From: Gallionella sp.
GTDB lineage: Bacteria; Pseudomonadota; Gammaproteobacteria; Burkholderiales; Gallionellaceae
Direction: 5' to 3'
Length of the DNA stretch: 13,296 bases
Assembly (NCBI GenBank): GCA_024654105.1
Contig: JANLID010000129.1
Location: 1-13,296, forward strand
The notes under the pieces were generated by a model that saw nothing but the letters and a program-made list of their open reading frames with translations, was not told the origin of the DNA and did not search any database. Both the position numbers and the translations under genes were made by a program. Positions 6,799-13,198 of this stretch are shown in pieces (position 1 is the first letter of the stretch; every line of letters begins with the position of its first letter).

Positions 6799-7212
6799 TC
6801 AATCTGGTTTATTACTTTTCACCGGAAACGCCTTGGCAAAAGTCTGGATCACCTCGCGCACGATCTTGCGCTGCGGCGCGGGCAGCGCGAGGAACGCCTC
6901 AAAAATTTCGCGCTCCTGGTAACCGATACCGTCGTCCCAGCGGGCGCGCTCCTCTTTGATCTGCTGCTTGATTTCCAAACCGAATGTCAGTTCGTCAAGT
7001 GGGATGCGTAACCACTTTGCCAAAGTCTCAATCTTGTCCAGGCGCGGAATAGATTGCCCCTTCAGCCACTTGTTCACGCCGTGCAACGTAACGCCCTTGC
7101 CGAAATAACGCTGGTTGAACTCCCGCTCCAGCACCGCAGCCTCGGCTTTATAACCAGCCTTCTCTATTGCGGCACGTAACCGCTCGGCGAATTTCTGTTG
7201 TGGAGTTTTCAT
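6799..7212 (-). CDS. XRE-type helix-turn-helix regulator next to the R-M genes
   Basis: This 137-aa protein has an HTH domain at about residues 5-75, with recognition region GVTLHGVNKWLKGQSIPRLDKIETLAKWLRIPLDEL typical of Cro/C1-like repressors with a long insert before it. The C-terminal 60 residues (EERARWDDGIGYQEREIFEAFLALPAPQRKIVREVIQTFAKAF) are helical and probably dimerise or bind a ligand. It is divergent from mod with about 100 bp of repeat-rich DNA between them, the position of controller proteins in restriction-modification systems. The ATG has no Shine-Dalgarno; repeated GTAAC boxes abut it, which suggests autoregulation. DNA binding is well supported; control of mod is inferred. 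Confidence 0.85.
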   Translation of the reverse strand: MKTPQQKFAERLRAAIEKAGYKAEAAVLEREFNQRYFGKGVTLHGVNKWLKGQSIPRLDKIETLAKWLRIPLDELTFGLEIKQQIKEERARWDDGIGYQEREIFEAFLALPAPQRKIVREVIQTFAKAFPVKSNKPD

Positions 7213-7311
7213 ATGGTTACGTTACCGAGTTGCAATGGCTGAAACGTAACCAACATCAAAGTCTAGCCATGATGTAGACTTCAAGTTACGCAAATAACGT
7301 AACTGAATGTG
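7213..7311. promoter_or_regulatory. Operator-rich control region between the regulator and mod
   Basis: The box GTTACG and its inverse occur at 7216-7221 (+), 7245-7250 (inverse), 7285-7290 (+) and 7298-7303 (inverse), with an extra GTTAC at 7221-7225. The 7285/7298 pair is a compact dyad with a 7-nt spacer that ends 8 bp before the mod start. A second, unrelated perfect dyad has 7-bp arms AAGTCTA (7259-7265) and TAGACTT (7275-7281) with a 9-nt spacer. The spacing suggests binding sites for the XRE regulator controlling both divergent genes. I could not find a convincing -35/-10 pair here. Confidence 0.6.
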
Positions 7312-9342
7312 ATGGCCAAAAGTCTGCTGGAACAACTCCCCGAAATTGTCGCCAGTGGCCGCAAGGAAGCCGAGCGCATTTTGGAAAGCATCGAAGGCCG
7401 CCACCGCATCAGCCTGCAAACCCGCGAATGGGTACTGCCTGCCAAAGATACGGCGGCACAGGACTGGATTACCAGCCATGCACGTCAAGCTCACCTCTCC
7501 ACCGTTCGCCCTGAGCCTGTCGAAGGGCAGGTTTCAAATCCCGCCGGTGGTTCGACAAGCTCACCACGAACGGAGTCGGCGGCGTGGACTAACCGCCTAA
7601 TCTACGGCGACAACCTGCTCGCTATGGCCGCACTGCTGGCAGGCGACGAGCAAACGCCCAGCCTGCGCGGCAAGGTGGATTTGATCTACATCGACCCGCC
7701 GTTTGATTCCAAGGCCGACTACCGCACCAAGGTCACGCTACCCGGCGTGGAGCTGGAGCAAAAGCCCACCGTGATTGAGCAGTTTGCCTATTCCGACACA
7801 TGGAGCGACGGCACGGCTTCCTATCTGGCGATGATTACGCCCCGGCTGATTCTGATGCGCGAATTGTTGAGCGATAGCGGCTCGATCTATGTGCATCTGG
7901 ATGCCACCGTCGGGCACTATGTGAAAATCGTCCTCGATGAGATATTTGGAAAAGAACGATTTGAGAGGGAAATTATTTGGCGTATTGGTTGGATTTCTGG
8001 TTACAAGTCGGCCGCAAACAATTGGATTCGGAACCACGACAGCATTCTTTACTACACAAAAACTCCAAGCTTCATATTCAACAAGGAATATATCCCATAC
8101 CCCGAAGACTACGTTCGGCGCGACGGCAAGAAACCGGAAGGGGCAGGTTACCCAATTGAAGACACATGGAACTGTTCGGAAATGGATCGATTGGACTCAA
8201 TTCAGATCATGAGCTTCTCCAGAGAGAAAGTTGGTTACGACACTCAAAAGAACGAGAACCTCTTGATCCGAGTAATTAGGGCATCCACAAACAAAGATTC
8301 TGTTGTCGCTGACTTTTTTGGTGGTTCCGGCACCGCCGCCGCCGTGGCCGAAAAACTAGGCCGCCGCTGGATCACCACCGACCTCGGCAAACCTGCCTGC
8401 ATGGTGATGCGCAAGCGGCTGATCGACCAGAACGCGCAGCCGTTTTTGTATCAGGCCATCGGCGACTATCAGGTGGAAGCAGCCAAATCCATATTGGGGC
8501 GGCAATTCAAAATTGGCGACTTGTCGCAGATCGTGCTGTCGCTGTTTGGCGCGCTGCCGCTGCCGCCTGAGGATAATCCGGCGAGGAATTTGGGGTATTT
8601 GGCGGAGGGCGCCCCCTCACCCCGGCCCTCTCCCGGAGGGAGAGGGGGAAAGACGCTGGTGCTGGCTGATTCGCCCAACAAGCTCACCGGTGCGGCCACG
8701 CTGAAAAAAGCCATCGCGCAGCGTGACAATCTGATGGGCGGCTGGGATCGTGTGGTGGTGCTGGGCTGGAACTTTGAGCCGTCGATCGGCGAGACCATCA
8801 CCGCGCTGAACGACAGCCGTCTGGAGGTGTTGGTGATTCCGCCGGACTTGATGGACAGGTTGAAGAAGAAAGGCGGGCTGGACAAACTCAGAGGCACGGT
8901 GCGGTTTTCTTCGTTGCAGTATTTGACGATCAGGCCGGTGGTGCGACTGGGAGCGCGGGCGTCTCGCCCGCATGCGGGCGAGACGCCCGCGTTCCCGGAA
9001 GAAACGCTGACCGTGCAACTGGACAACTACGTGTTGCTATCGCCGGAGGCAATCAATCTGGATGAGGCGAACCGCGTCAAGTTGCAGGCGATCATCAATC
9101 AGGAGCCGCTGGCCTTGATCGAATACTGGGCGGTTGATCCTGACTATGACGGCAAGGTGTTCCGCTCGGTGTGGCAGGACTATCGCGGCAACACCGACAA
9201 CGACGGCGACCCATTGCGCGTGGTGACCAAGGCAGTGCTGACGCTGCCCGCCAAATCCGGCACACGCCGCGTGTGCGTGCGGGTGGTGGATGTGTTCGGC
9301 TTTGAGGCGGAAGTGGTGGTGACAGTGGAATTTCCGCGATGA
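7312..9342 (+). CDS. Type III-like R-M modification subunit (site-specific adenine DNA methyltransferase)
   Basis: Mod methylates an adenine in the recognition site using S-adenosylmethionine and also supplies sequence recognition to Res. The 676-aa protein has the beta-class order: catalytic motif IV DPPF at 128-131 (LIYIDPPFDSKADYRTKV), then a recognition region at about 210-310, then the AdoMet motif I DFFGGSGTA at 334-342. The C-terminal part is unusually long for a bare methyltransferase and keeps blocks such as LVLADSPNKLTGAATLKKAIAQRDNL. A GTG directly before the ATG (7309) is an alternative start; neither has a Shine-Dalgarno. Three palindromic repeats lie in frame at residues 64-88, 434-446 and 547-562. 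The recognition region is far AT-richer than its flanks. res lies 0.9 kb downstream on the same strand, separated by an inverted toxin-antitoxin cassette. The family call is confident; the target site is unknown. Confidence 0.9.
   Translation: MAKSLLEQLPEIVASGRKEAERILESIEGRHRISLQTREWVLPAKDTAAQDWITSHARQAHLSTVRPEPVEGQVSNPAGGSTSSPRTESAAWTNRLIYGDNLLAMAALLAGDEQTPSLRGKVDLIYIDPPFDSKADYRTKVTLPGVELEQKPTVIEQFAYSDTWSDGTASYLAMITPRLILMRELLSDSGSIYVHLDATVGHYVKIVLDEIFGKERFEREIIWRIGWISGYKSAANNWIRNHDSILYYTKTPSFIFNKEYIPYPEDYVRRDGKKPEGAGYPIEDTWNCSEMDRLDSIQIMSFSREKVGYDTQKNENLLIRVIRASTNKDSVVADFFGGSGTAAAVAEKLGRRWITTDLGKPACMVMRKRLIDQNAQPFLYQAIGDYQVEAAKSILGRQFKIGDLSQIVLSLFGALPLPPEDNPARNLGYLAEGAPSPRPSPGGRGGKTLVLADSPNKLTGAATLKKAIAQRDNLMGGWDRVVVLGWNFEPSIGETITALNDSRLEVLVIPPDLMDRLKKKGGLDKLRGTVRFSSLQYLTIRPVVRLGARASRPHAGETPAFPEETLTVQLDNYVLLSPEAINLDEANRVKLQAIINQEPLALIEYWAVDPDYDGKVFRSVWQDYRGNTDNDGDPLRVVTKAVLTLPAKSGTRRVCVRVVDVFGFEAEVVVTVEFPR
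7502..7573. repeat. REP/BIME-like inverted pair inside mod
   Basis: The arms 7502-7527 and 7549-7573 share CCGTTCG, TGAGC and TGTCGAA in inverted orientation around a 21-nt centre. From memory of genome annotation, this is the widespread proteobacterial repeat whose translations read RPEPVEG in one frame and FALSLSKG/VRQAHHER in another; both are readable here. It adds about 25 residues (TVRPEPVEG...SPRTE) between the N-terminal block and the NRLIYGDN block of Mod without a stop or frameshift. Confidence 0.85.
7940..8320 (+). other. AT-rich target-recognition segment of mod (compositional mosaic)
   Basis: The sequence encoding residues about 210-336 is visibly AT-rich. I counted 20 G+C in the 60 bases 8041-8100 against 40 in 8341-8400. 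The rest of mod is GC-rich like the neighbours. This segment corresponds to the region between motif IV and motif I, where type III Mod proteins hold their target-recognition domain. The borders are approximate. Confidence 0.6.
8613..8647. repeat. CCCTCACCC.../GGGAGAGGG palindromic repeat inside mod
   Basis: CCCTCTCCC (8626-8634) and GGGAGAGGG (8638-8646) form a 9-bp hairpin with a 3-nt loop, preceded by CCCCTCACCCCGG. I recognise it as a common dispersed repeat whose spurious translations read PSPRPSPGGRG or, on the other strand, PLPPGEGRGEG. Here it is read in frame as APSPRPSPGGRGG (residues 434-446) between NLGYLAEG and KTLVLADSPNKL. Confidence 0.8.
8949..8996. repeat. 48-bp near-perfect palindrome inside mod
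   Basis: Bases 8954-8991 are a perfect 38-bp palindrome centred on CATG. It extends to 8949-8996 with one mispaired position (G8953/T8992). Its translation GARASRPHAGETPAFP (residues 547-562), and NAGVSPACGRDARAPS on the other strand, match a widely dispersed intergenic repeat known to me from bacterial annotations. It sits between the LTIRPVVRL and EETLTVQLDNYVLLSPEAINL blocks of Mod. Confidence 0.9.
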
Positions 9343-9369
9343 GTGAGGGTGCGTTGCCGGTGAGGTGCG

Positions 9370-9540
9370 CTATTTACCCGCCACTTTGCGGGCGATTTCC
9401 TGCTTGCTCTGCCGCAGCAATGCGATTTCGGACGGTTGCAGCATCCGGGGTGCGGACAAGATACCGAGCTTCTGATTCAGTAAGCGCGTCGAAGGCGTGA
9501 CCGAATCGTTCTTGCCACCAATGTTCAAGTTCCGTTCCAT
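9370..9540 (-). CDS. Small hypothetical protein (56 aa), third gene of the higBA operon
   Basis: This frame reads MERNLNIGGKNDSVTPSTRL and ends SEIALLRQSKQEIARKVAGK before a TAG. Its ATG is preceded by AGGGGG at a good distance, and it starts 25 nt after the higA stop on the same strand, so it should be co-transcribed with higBA. The N-terminus is polar; the C-terminal half (APRMLQPSEIALLRQSKQEIARKV) would form an amphipathic helix. It has no membrane segment or enzyme motif. I have the impression of a recurrent short family with an SEIxLLRxSKxEIA core, but I cannot name it or state its function. It converges on mod, 27 bp from its stop codon. Confidence 0.7.
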   Translation of the reverse strand: MERNLNIGGKNDSVTPSTRLLNQKLGILSAPRMLQPSEIALLRQSKQEIARKVAGK

Positions 9541-9565
9541 GATTCCCCCTTATTTGCTTGGCAAT

Positions 9566-9874
9566 TTAAGCATGCGCAAGCTGTTTCACTGTCGCCAGTT
9601 GCTTGCCAAAGGTGATGTTTGCGGTTTTGAGGTCATAGGCAGCTTGCAGGTTCAGCCAATACTGAGGCGTTTGCCCCAAGGCACGGCCAAGGCGCAACGC
9701 CATTTCAGCGGTTACGGGGCGGTCAGCTTTGAGCAGGTGCGAGACACGCATCGGAGAAACGCCGATCGCCTCGGCAAAGGCGGCTTGCGTTATATCCAAT
9801 TCGTCCAGCGTTTCACGCAGAAATTCGCCGGGGTGGACAGGGGGCAGGCCGTTGACAACAGGTTTGGTTTTCAT
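9566..9874 (-). CDS. higA: HigA-type antitoxin (HTH, VapI family)
   Basis: This 102-aa protein has the HigA/VapI signature HPGEFLRETLDELDITQAAFAEAIGVSPMRVSHLLKADRPVTAEMALRLGRALGQTPQYWLNLQAAYDL, an XRE HTH at about residues 26-65. It should neutralise the upstream HigB toxin and repress the operon promoter. The start has AAGGAG overlapping the stop of higB, 12 nt away. The order toxin first, antitoxin second is the HigBA hallmark. The likely operator is the palindrome at 10178-10194. Confidence 0.93.
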   Translation of the reverse strand: MKTKPVVNGLPPVHPGEFLRETLDELDITQAAFAEAIGVSPMRVSHLLKADRPVTAEMALRLGRALGQTPQYWLNLQAAYDLKTANITFGKQLATVKQLAHA

Positions 9875-9886
9875 GCGTATCGCTCC

Positions 9887-10168
9887 TTAATGGTAATCCA
9901 CAACTTCGACATCAAACGCATCGCCGCTCACAAACCGGAAGCACAGCCGCCATTGGTCGTTGATGCGGACGCTCCATTGCCCGGTACGGTTGCCGCTCAA
10001 TGCTTCCAGGCGGTTGGAGGGCGGCATGCGCAAGTCCTCGGTACAGGTTACAGCATCCAGTTGCGCCAAGCGCATCACGGCACGCCGCAAAATATCCGGC
10101 GGCAGGCGGCGCGATTTGCCCGTGGCAAACAGGCGCTCCGTTTCGGCGTCGGCAAAGTTTTTAATCAC
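9887..10168 (-). CDS. higB: HigB-type toxin (RelE/ParE superfamily mRNA interferase)
   Basis: The protein is 93 aa from the GTG at 10168: (M)IKNFADAETERLFATGKSRRLPPDILRRAVMRL...RLEALSGNRTGQWSVRINDQWRLCFRF...VEVVDYH, a full-length HigB with the conserved QWSVRINDQWRLCF strand pair. The family cleaves mRNA at the ribosome. The open frame extends to an ATG at 10273, but the extra 35 residues overlap the res gene and are absent from the family, so the GTG start is preferred. The promoter -10 lies only 6 bases upstream, so the mRNA is probably leaderless. Confidence 0.92.
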   Translation of the reverse strand: MIKNFADAETERLFATGKSRRLPPDILRRAVMRLAQLDAVTCTEDLRMPPSNRLEALSGNRTGQWSVRINDQWRLCFRFVSGDAFDVEVVDYH

Positions 10169-10174
10169 GCCCGC

Positions 10175-10203
10175 AATATAAACAATTTGTTTATCGAAAG
10201 CAA
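10175..10203 (-). promoter_or_regulatory. higBA promoter with 17-bp palindromic operator
   Basis: On the minus strand TTGCTT (10203-10198) is followed at exactly 17 bp by TATATT (10180-10175). The palindrome ATAAACAA-T-TTGTTTAT (10178-10194) fills the spacer and overlaps the -10, an ideal repressor position, presumably for HigA. The -35 box ends 2 bp from the res start codon (10206), so a bound repressor would also cover the 5' flank of res. Confidence 0.65.
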
Positions 10204-10205
10204 CT

Positions 10206-13151
10206 ATGTCTAAAACCGACGAGCAACTCGCACTCTCCGCTGGTCTGACCGCCAAAACTAACCAACTTTGCATTGGCCTGGAATATGGCGTGGCGGATAT
10301 TTACGAGTTGGTCACGCCCACCACGGCGGAGTTGCTGAAGTGGTGGTTTGGCGAAGACATGATCGCCACGCGCAGCACGCTGAATTTTCATGCGGGGCAA
10401 CGGCAGGCGATACTCAACGCCATTGTTGCGCATGAAGTGCTGGGGGCAACCACACTGCTCGATCTGTATCAGCAGGCTGCGCCGGATGCGCTGCTGACTG
10501 GCAGCAGGATGAGTGAAGTGGCGCAAGCCAAACATGCGCATCCGAAATATTGCCTGAAGATGGCGACCGGAACGGGCAAGACTTGGGTACTGCAAGCCTT
10601 GCTGATCTGGCAGTTGCTCAACAAAACGGCGGCACTGGCTGCTGGGGTGAACGACTCCCGATTCACACGCCAGTTCTTGATCGTCGCGCCCGGCTTGATT
10701 GTGTATGACCGTTTGCTGGATGCTTTTTGCGGCAAGCAGATTGACGGTGTGCGCGGCTTTGCCACATCGGATGTGGCTCAGTTTGCCGAGTTGTTCATTC
10801 CCGAAGCGTACCGTGAACTGGTGTTTGGCTTTGTGCGCAACAATGTATGCAGCAAGACGGAAATCGGCCTGAAGGCTACGGGCAACGGCATGATCGCCAT
10901 CGCCAACTGGCATTTGCTGGCTGATGTGGATGAACTGGAAAGCGAGGAAGAAATCGCGGCACCGGGCGCAATGATGGAACCGCAACAAGTCATTGATGCC
11001 GTACTACCGCTGACACCTGGACGCGCCACCGGCAACAGCCTGGACATGCTGGATCGCCGCTACGCACACGGCAATGTGCTGGAATTCCTGGTTGGGTTGC
11101 CGGATTTGATGGTGTTCAACGACGAGGCGCATCACATCCACGAGTTGAAGAAAGAGGGTGAGACGAGCGAGGTGGAATGGCAGAAGAGCCTGAGCCGCAT
11201 TGCCGAGAGCAAAGGCCGATGCTTTGTGCAGGTGGATTTTTCCGCCACGCCATACAACGATGTCGGCTCGGGAAAGAACAAACGCAAACTGTATTTCCCG
11301 CACATCATCACTGACTTTGATCTGAAAAGCGCGATGCGCGCCGGGCTGGTGAAATCGCTGGTGCTGGATAGGCGCAAGGAAATCGGCGCGCTGCCGCTGG
11401 AATTCAAGGCCGAGCGCGACGAGGACGGCAACCCCTGTTTGAGCGAAGGCCAGCGGGTGATGTTGCGCGCCGGATTGCAAAAACTGAAAAAACTGGAGGT
11501 GGATTTTGCGCGCATTGATCCGGTTCGTCATCCGAAGATGCTGGTGGTGTGCGAGGACACCACAGTTTCACCAGAAGTAGTCAAGTTTTTGAGAGATGAA
11601 GGTTTGCGCTACGAAGGTGGGCTCGATGACGAAGTCTTGCTGATTGATTCCGGTAAAAAGGCCGAACTGGGCGAGAAAGACTGGGTGCCGGTGCGTGAGA
11701 GGTTGTTCAGTGTGGATCAGCACGCCACACCGCGTGTGATCGTCAGCGTGTTGATGTTGCGCGAAGGGTTCGACGTGAACAATATCTGCGTGATAGTGCC
11801 GCTGCGCGCCTCACAAGCCCAGATTCTGCTGGAACAGACTATCGGGCGCGGCCTGCGGCTGATGTGGCGCGATGAAGAGTACACCGACCTCAAGCGCGAG
11901 AATCGGGAGCGCATCAACACCGGGCTTGAGCCGGGCAACTTGATCGACATTCTTTCCATCGTTGAGCATCCGGCCTTCCAGTCGTTTTACGATGAGCTGA
12001 TGGCCGAAGGTCTTGCCGGTGTGACTACCGATGAAATGGATAGCACCAGCAGCACGGGCGATGTGATTGCGGTGGAATTGCGTGATGGTTTTGAGAAATA
12101 TGACTTCGCGATTCCCTTCATCCTGCGCGAAGCGGAGTCTTTTCTGGAGCACCATGCGCTGGACTTGACGGCACTGCCTGCTTTTACTGCGATGACGCTG
12201 GATCAGCTCACCGCGCTTCTCGGCAAGGGCGACACTTTCGTTTCGCAGGATTTGCAGAGCAGCACGCTGTTTGGCGATTACCGCGTGGAGGGCGCGGTGA
12301 TGAATGTCAGCGGTTATAACGATTTTCTGGCGCGGCTGACACGCCGTATCAGTCAGGCATTGAGCCAGCCGCTGCCCAAAGGCAACAAGATCGCCACGCA
12401 TCTGGCGAACCCGTATTTGCAGACCAATACCGCCGAGTTGACCGGCTGGCTGGATGGATACATCCGAGATTATCTGTTCGGTGCTGCATTTGAACCGATG
12501 CAAGGAGAGAATTGGCGCGTGTTGTTATTACAGCCGGTGATCGACCACATCAACAAGGTGTTTGCCGTGGCGTTGATCGAAGCGGAACATCAGGATGTGG
12601 TGGGCACAACCGAAGTGCATTATCGCAACTTGTCAGAAGTCCCGAAGCTGATGATGCGCGAAAGCAACTCGCTGCCAGTCGTCAAATGTATCTACGAACG
12701 ATTGCCATTTCCCGCACGCAATGGTGGGCTGGAACGCGCGTTTATCGAATGGGCGCAGGCGGATGCGCAGGTACACGCGTTCTGCAAGGTAAGCGAAACC
12801 CGCCATGATTTCGTGCGCCTGCGTTACGTGAAGGAAGACGGCTTGCCCGCGTTTTACTCACCCGATTTTCTGGTGCGCACCGAACAGGCAGTTTATCTGG
12901 TGGAAACCAAGGCTCAAGGGCAGGTAACCACACCAAACGTACAGCGCAAACTGAAGGCTGCCGTGGCGTGGTGCGGGCGCATCAACGGCCTGGATGCTGA
13001 ATTGCGCGGCGGCATGCCATGGCACTATGTGTTGCTGGGCGAGGCCGTGTTCCATGAATGGCGCAGCAAGGGAGCACGGCTGGGCGATCTGCTGAACTAT
13101 GCCCGCGTGCGCCCGCTGGCAGACGCATCGACACAGGGCAGGTTGTTGTAA
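10206..13151 (+). CDS. Type III-like restriction endonuclease subunit Res (SF2 helicase-nuclease)
   Basis: Res translocates or diffuses on DNA using ATP and cuts when sites recognised by Mod are unmethylated. The 981-aa length fits type III Res. SF2 motifs are all present: Walker A MATGTGKT (119-126), DEAH at 306-309 (VFNDEAHH), SATP at 346-349, and motif VI QTIGRGLR (544-551) after LREGFDVNNICVIVPLR. The endonuclease domain is at the extreme C-terminus: PD at 886-887 and E900-x-K902 (SPDFLV...YLVETKAQG), the PD-ExK arrangement. No frameshift or missing motif is seen, so the subunit should be active. The ATG has only a weak AAAG upstream and starts just past the divergent higB promoter. Confidence 0.93.
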   Translation: MSKTDEQLALSAGLTAKTNQLCIGLEYGVADIYELVTPTTAELLKWWFGEDMIATRSTLNFHAGQRQAILNAIVAHEVLGATTLLDLYQQAAPDALLTGSRMSEVAQAKHAHPKYCLKMATGTGKTWVLQALLIWQLLNKTAALAAGVNDSRFTRQFLIVAPGLIVYDRLLDAFCGKQIDGVRGFATSDVAQFAELFIPEAYRELVFGFVRNNVCSKTEIGLKATGNGMIAIANWHLLADVDELESEEEIAAPGAMMEPQQVIDAVLPLTPGRATGNSLDMLDRRYAHGNVLEFLVGLPDLMVFNDEAHHIHELKKEGETSEVEWQKSLSRIAESKGRCFVQVDFSATPYNDVGSGKNKRKLYFPHIITDFDLKSAMRAGLVKSLVLDRRKEIGALPLEFKAERDEDGNPCLSEGQRVMLRAGLQKLKKLEVDFARIDPVRHPKMLVVCEDTTVSPEVVKFLRDEGLRYEGGLDDEVLLIDSGKKAELGEKDWVPVRERLFSVDQHATPRVIVSVLMLREGFDVNNICVIVPLRASQAQILLEQTIGRGLRLMWRDEEYTDLKRENRERINTGLEPGNLIDILSIVEHPAFQSFYDELMAEGLAGVTTDEMDSTSSTGDVIAVELRDGFEKYDFAIPFILREAESFLEHHALDLTALPAFTAMTLDQLTALLGKGDTFVSQDLQSSTLFGDYRVEGAVMNVSGYNDFLARLTRRISQALSQPLPKGNKIATHLANPYLQTNTAELTGWLDGYIRDYLFGAAFEPMQGENWRVLLLQPVIDHINKVFAVALIEAEHQDVVGTTEVHYRNLSEVPKLMMRESNSLPVVKCIYERLPFPARNGGLERAFIEWAQADAQVHAFCKVSETRHDFVRLRYVKEDGLPAFYSPDFLVRTEQAVYLVETKAQGQVTTPNVQRKLKAAVAWCGRINGLDAELRGGMPWHYVLLGEAVFHEWRSKGARLGDLLNYARVRPLADASTQGRLL

Positions 13152-13198
13152 TCGTAGAACTCGATACATCAACACATAGCCCGCGTAACAATCCTGCT

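Noticed and set aside
8469..9026. 185-codon leftward frame opposite mod
   Set aside because: It is antisense to conserved Mod blocks, and its striking peptides (PLPPGEGRGEG, NAGVSPACGRDARAPS) come from the palindromic repeats, not from a gene.
7312..9342. Phase-variable tandem repeats in mod, common in pathogen type III systems
   Set aside because: I saw no long homopolymer or short tandem repeat tract in or before mod; the repeats present are palindromic and singular.
10169..10273. N-terminal extension of HigB to an upstream ATG
   Set aside because: It would overlap the res gene and the higB promoter, and the added residues do not fit the HigB family.
10191..10988. 265-codon leftward frame opposite the start of res
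   Set aside because: It covers the helicase domain of res in antisense; res shows Walker A and other motifs in its own frame, so the antisense frame is incidental.
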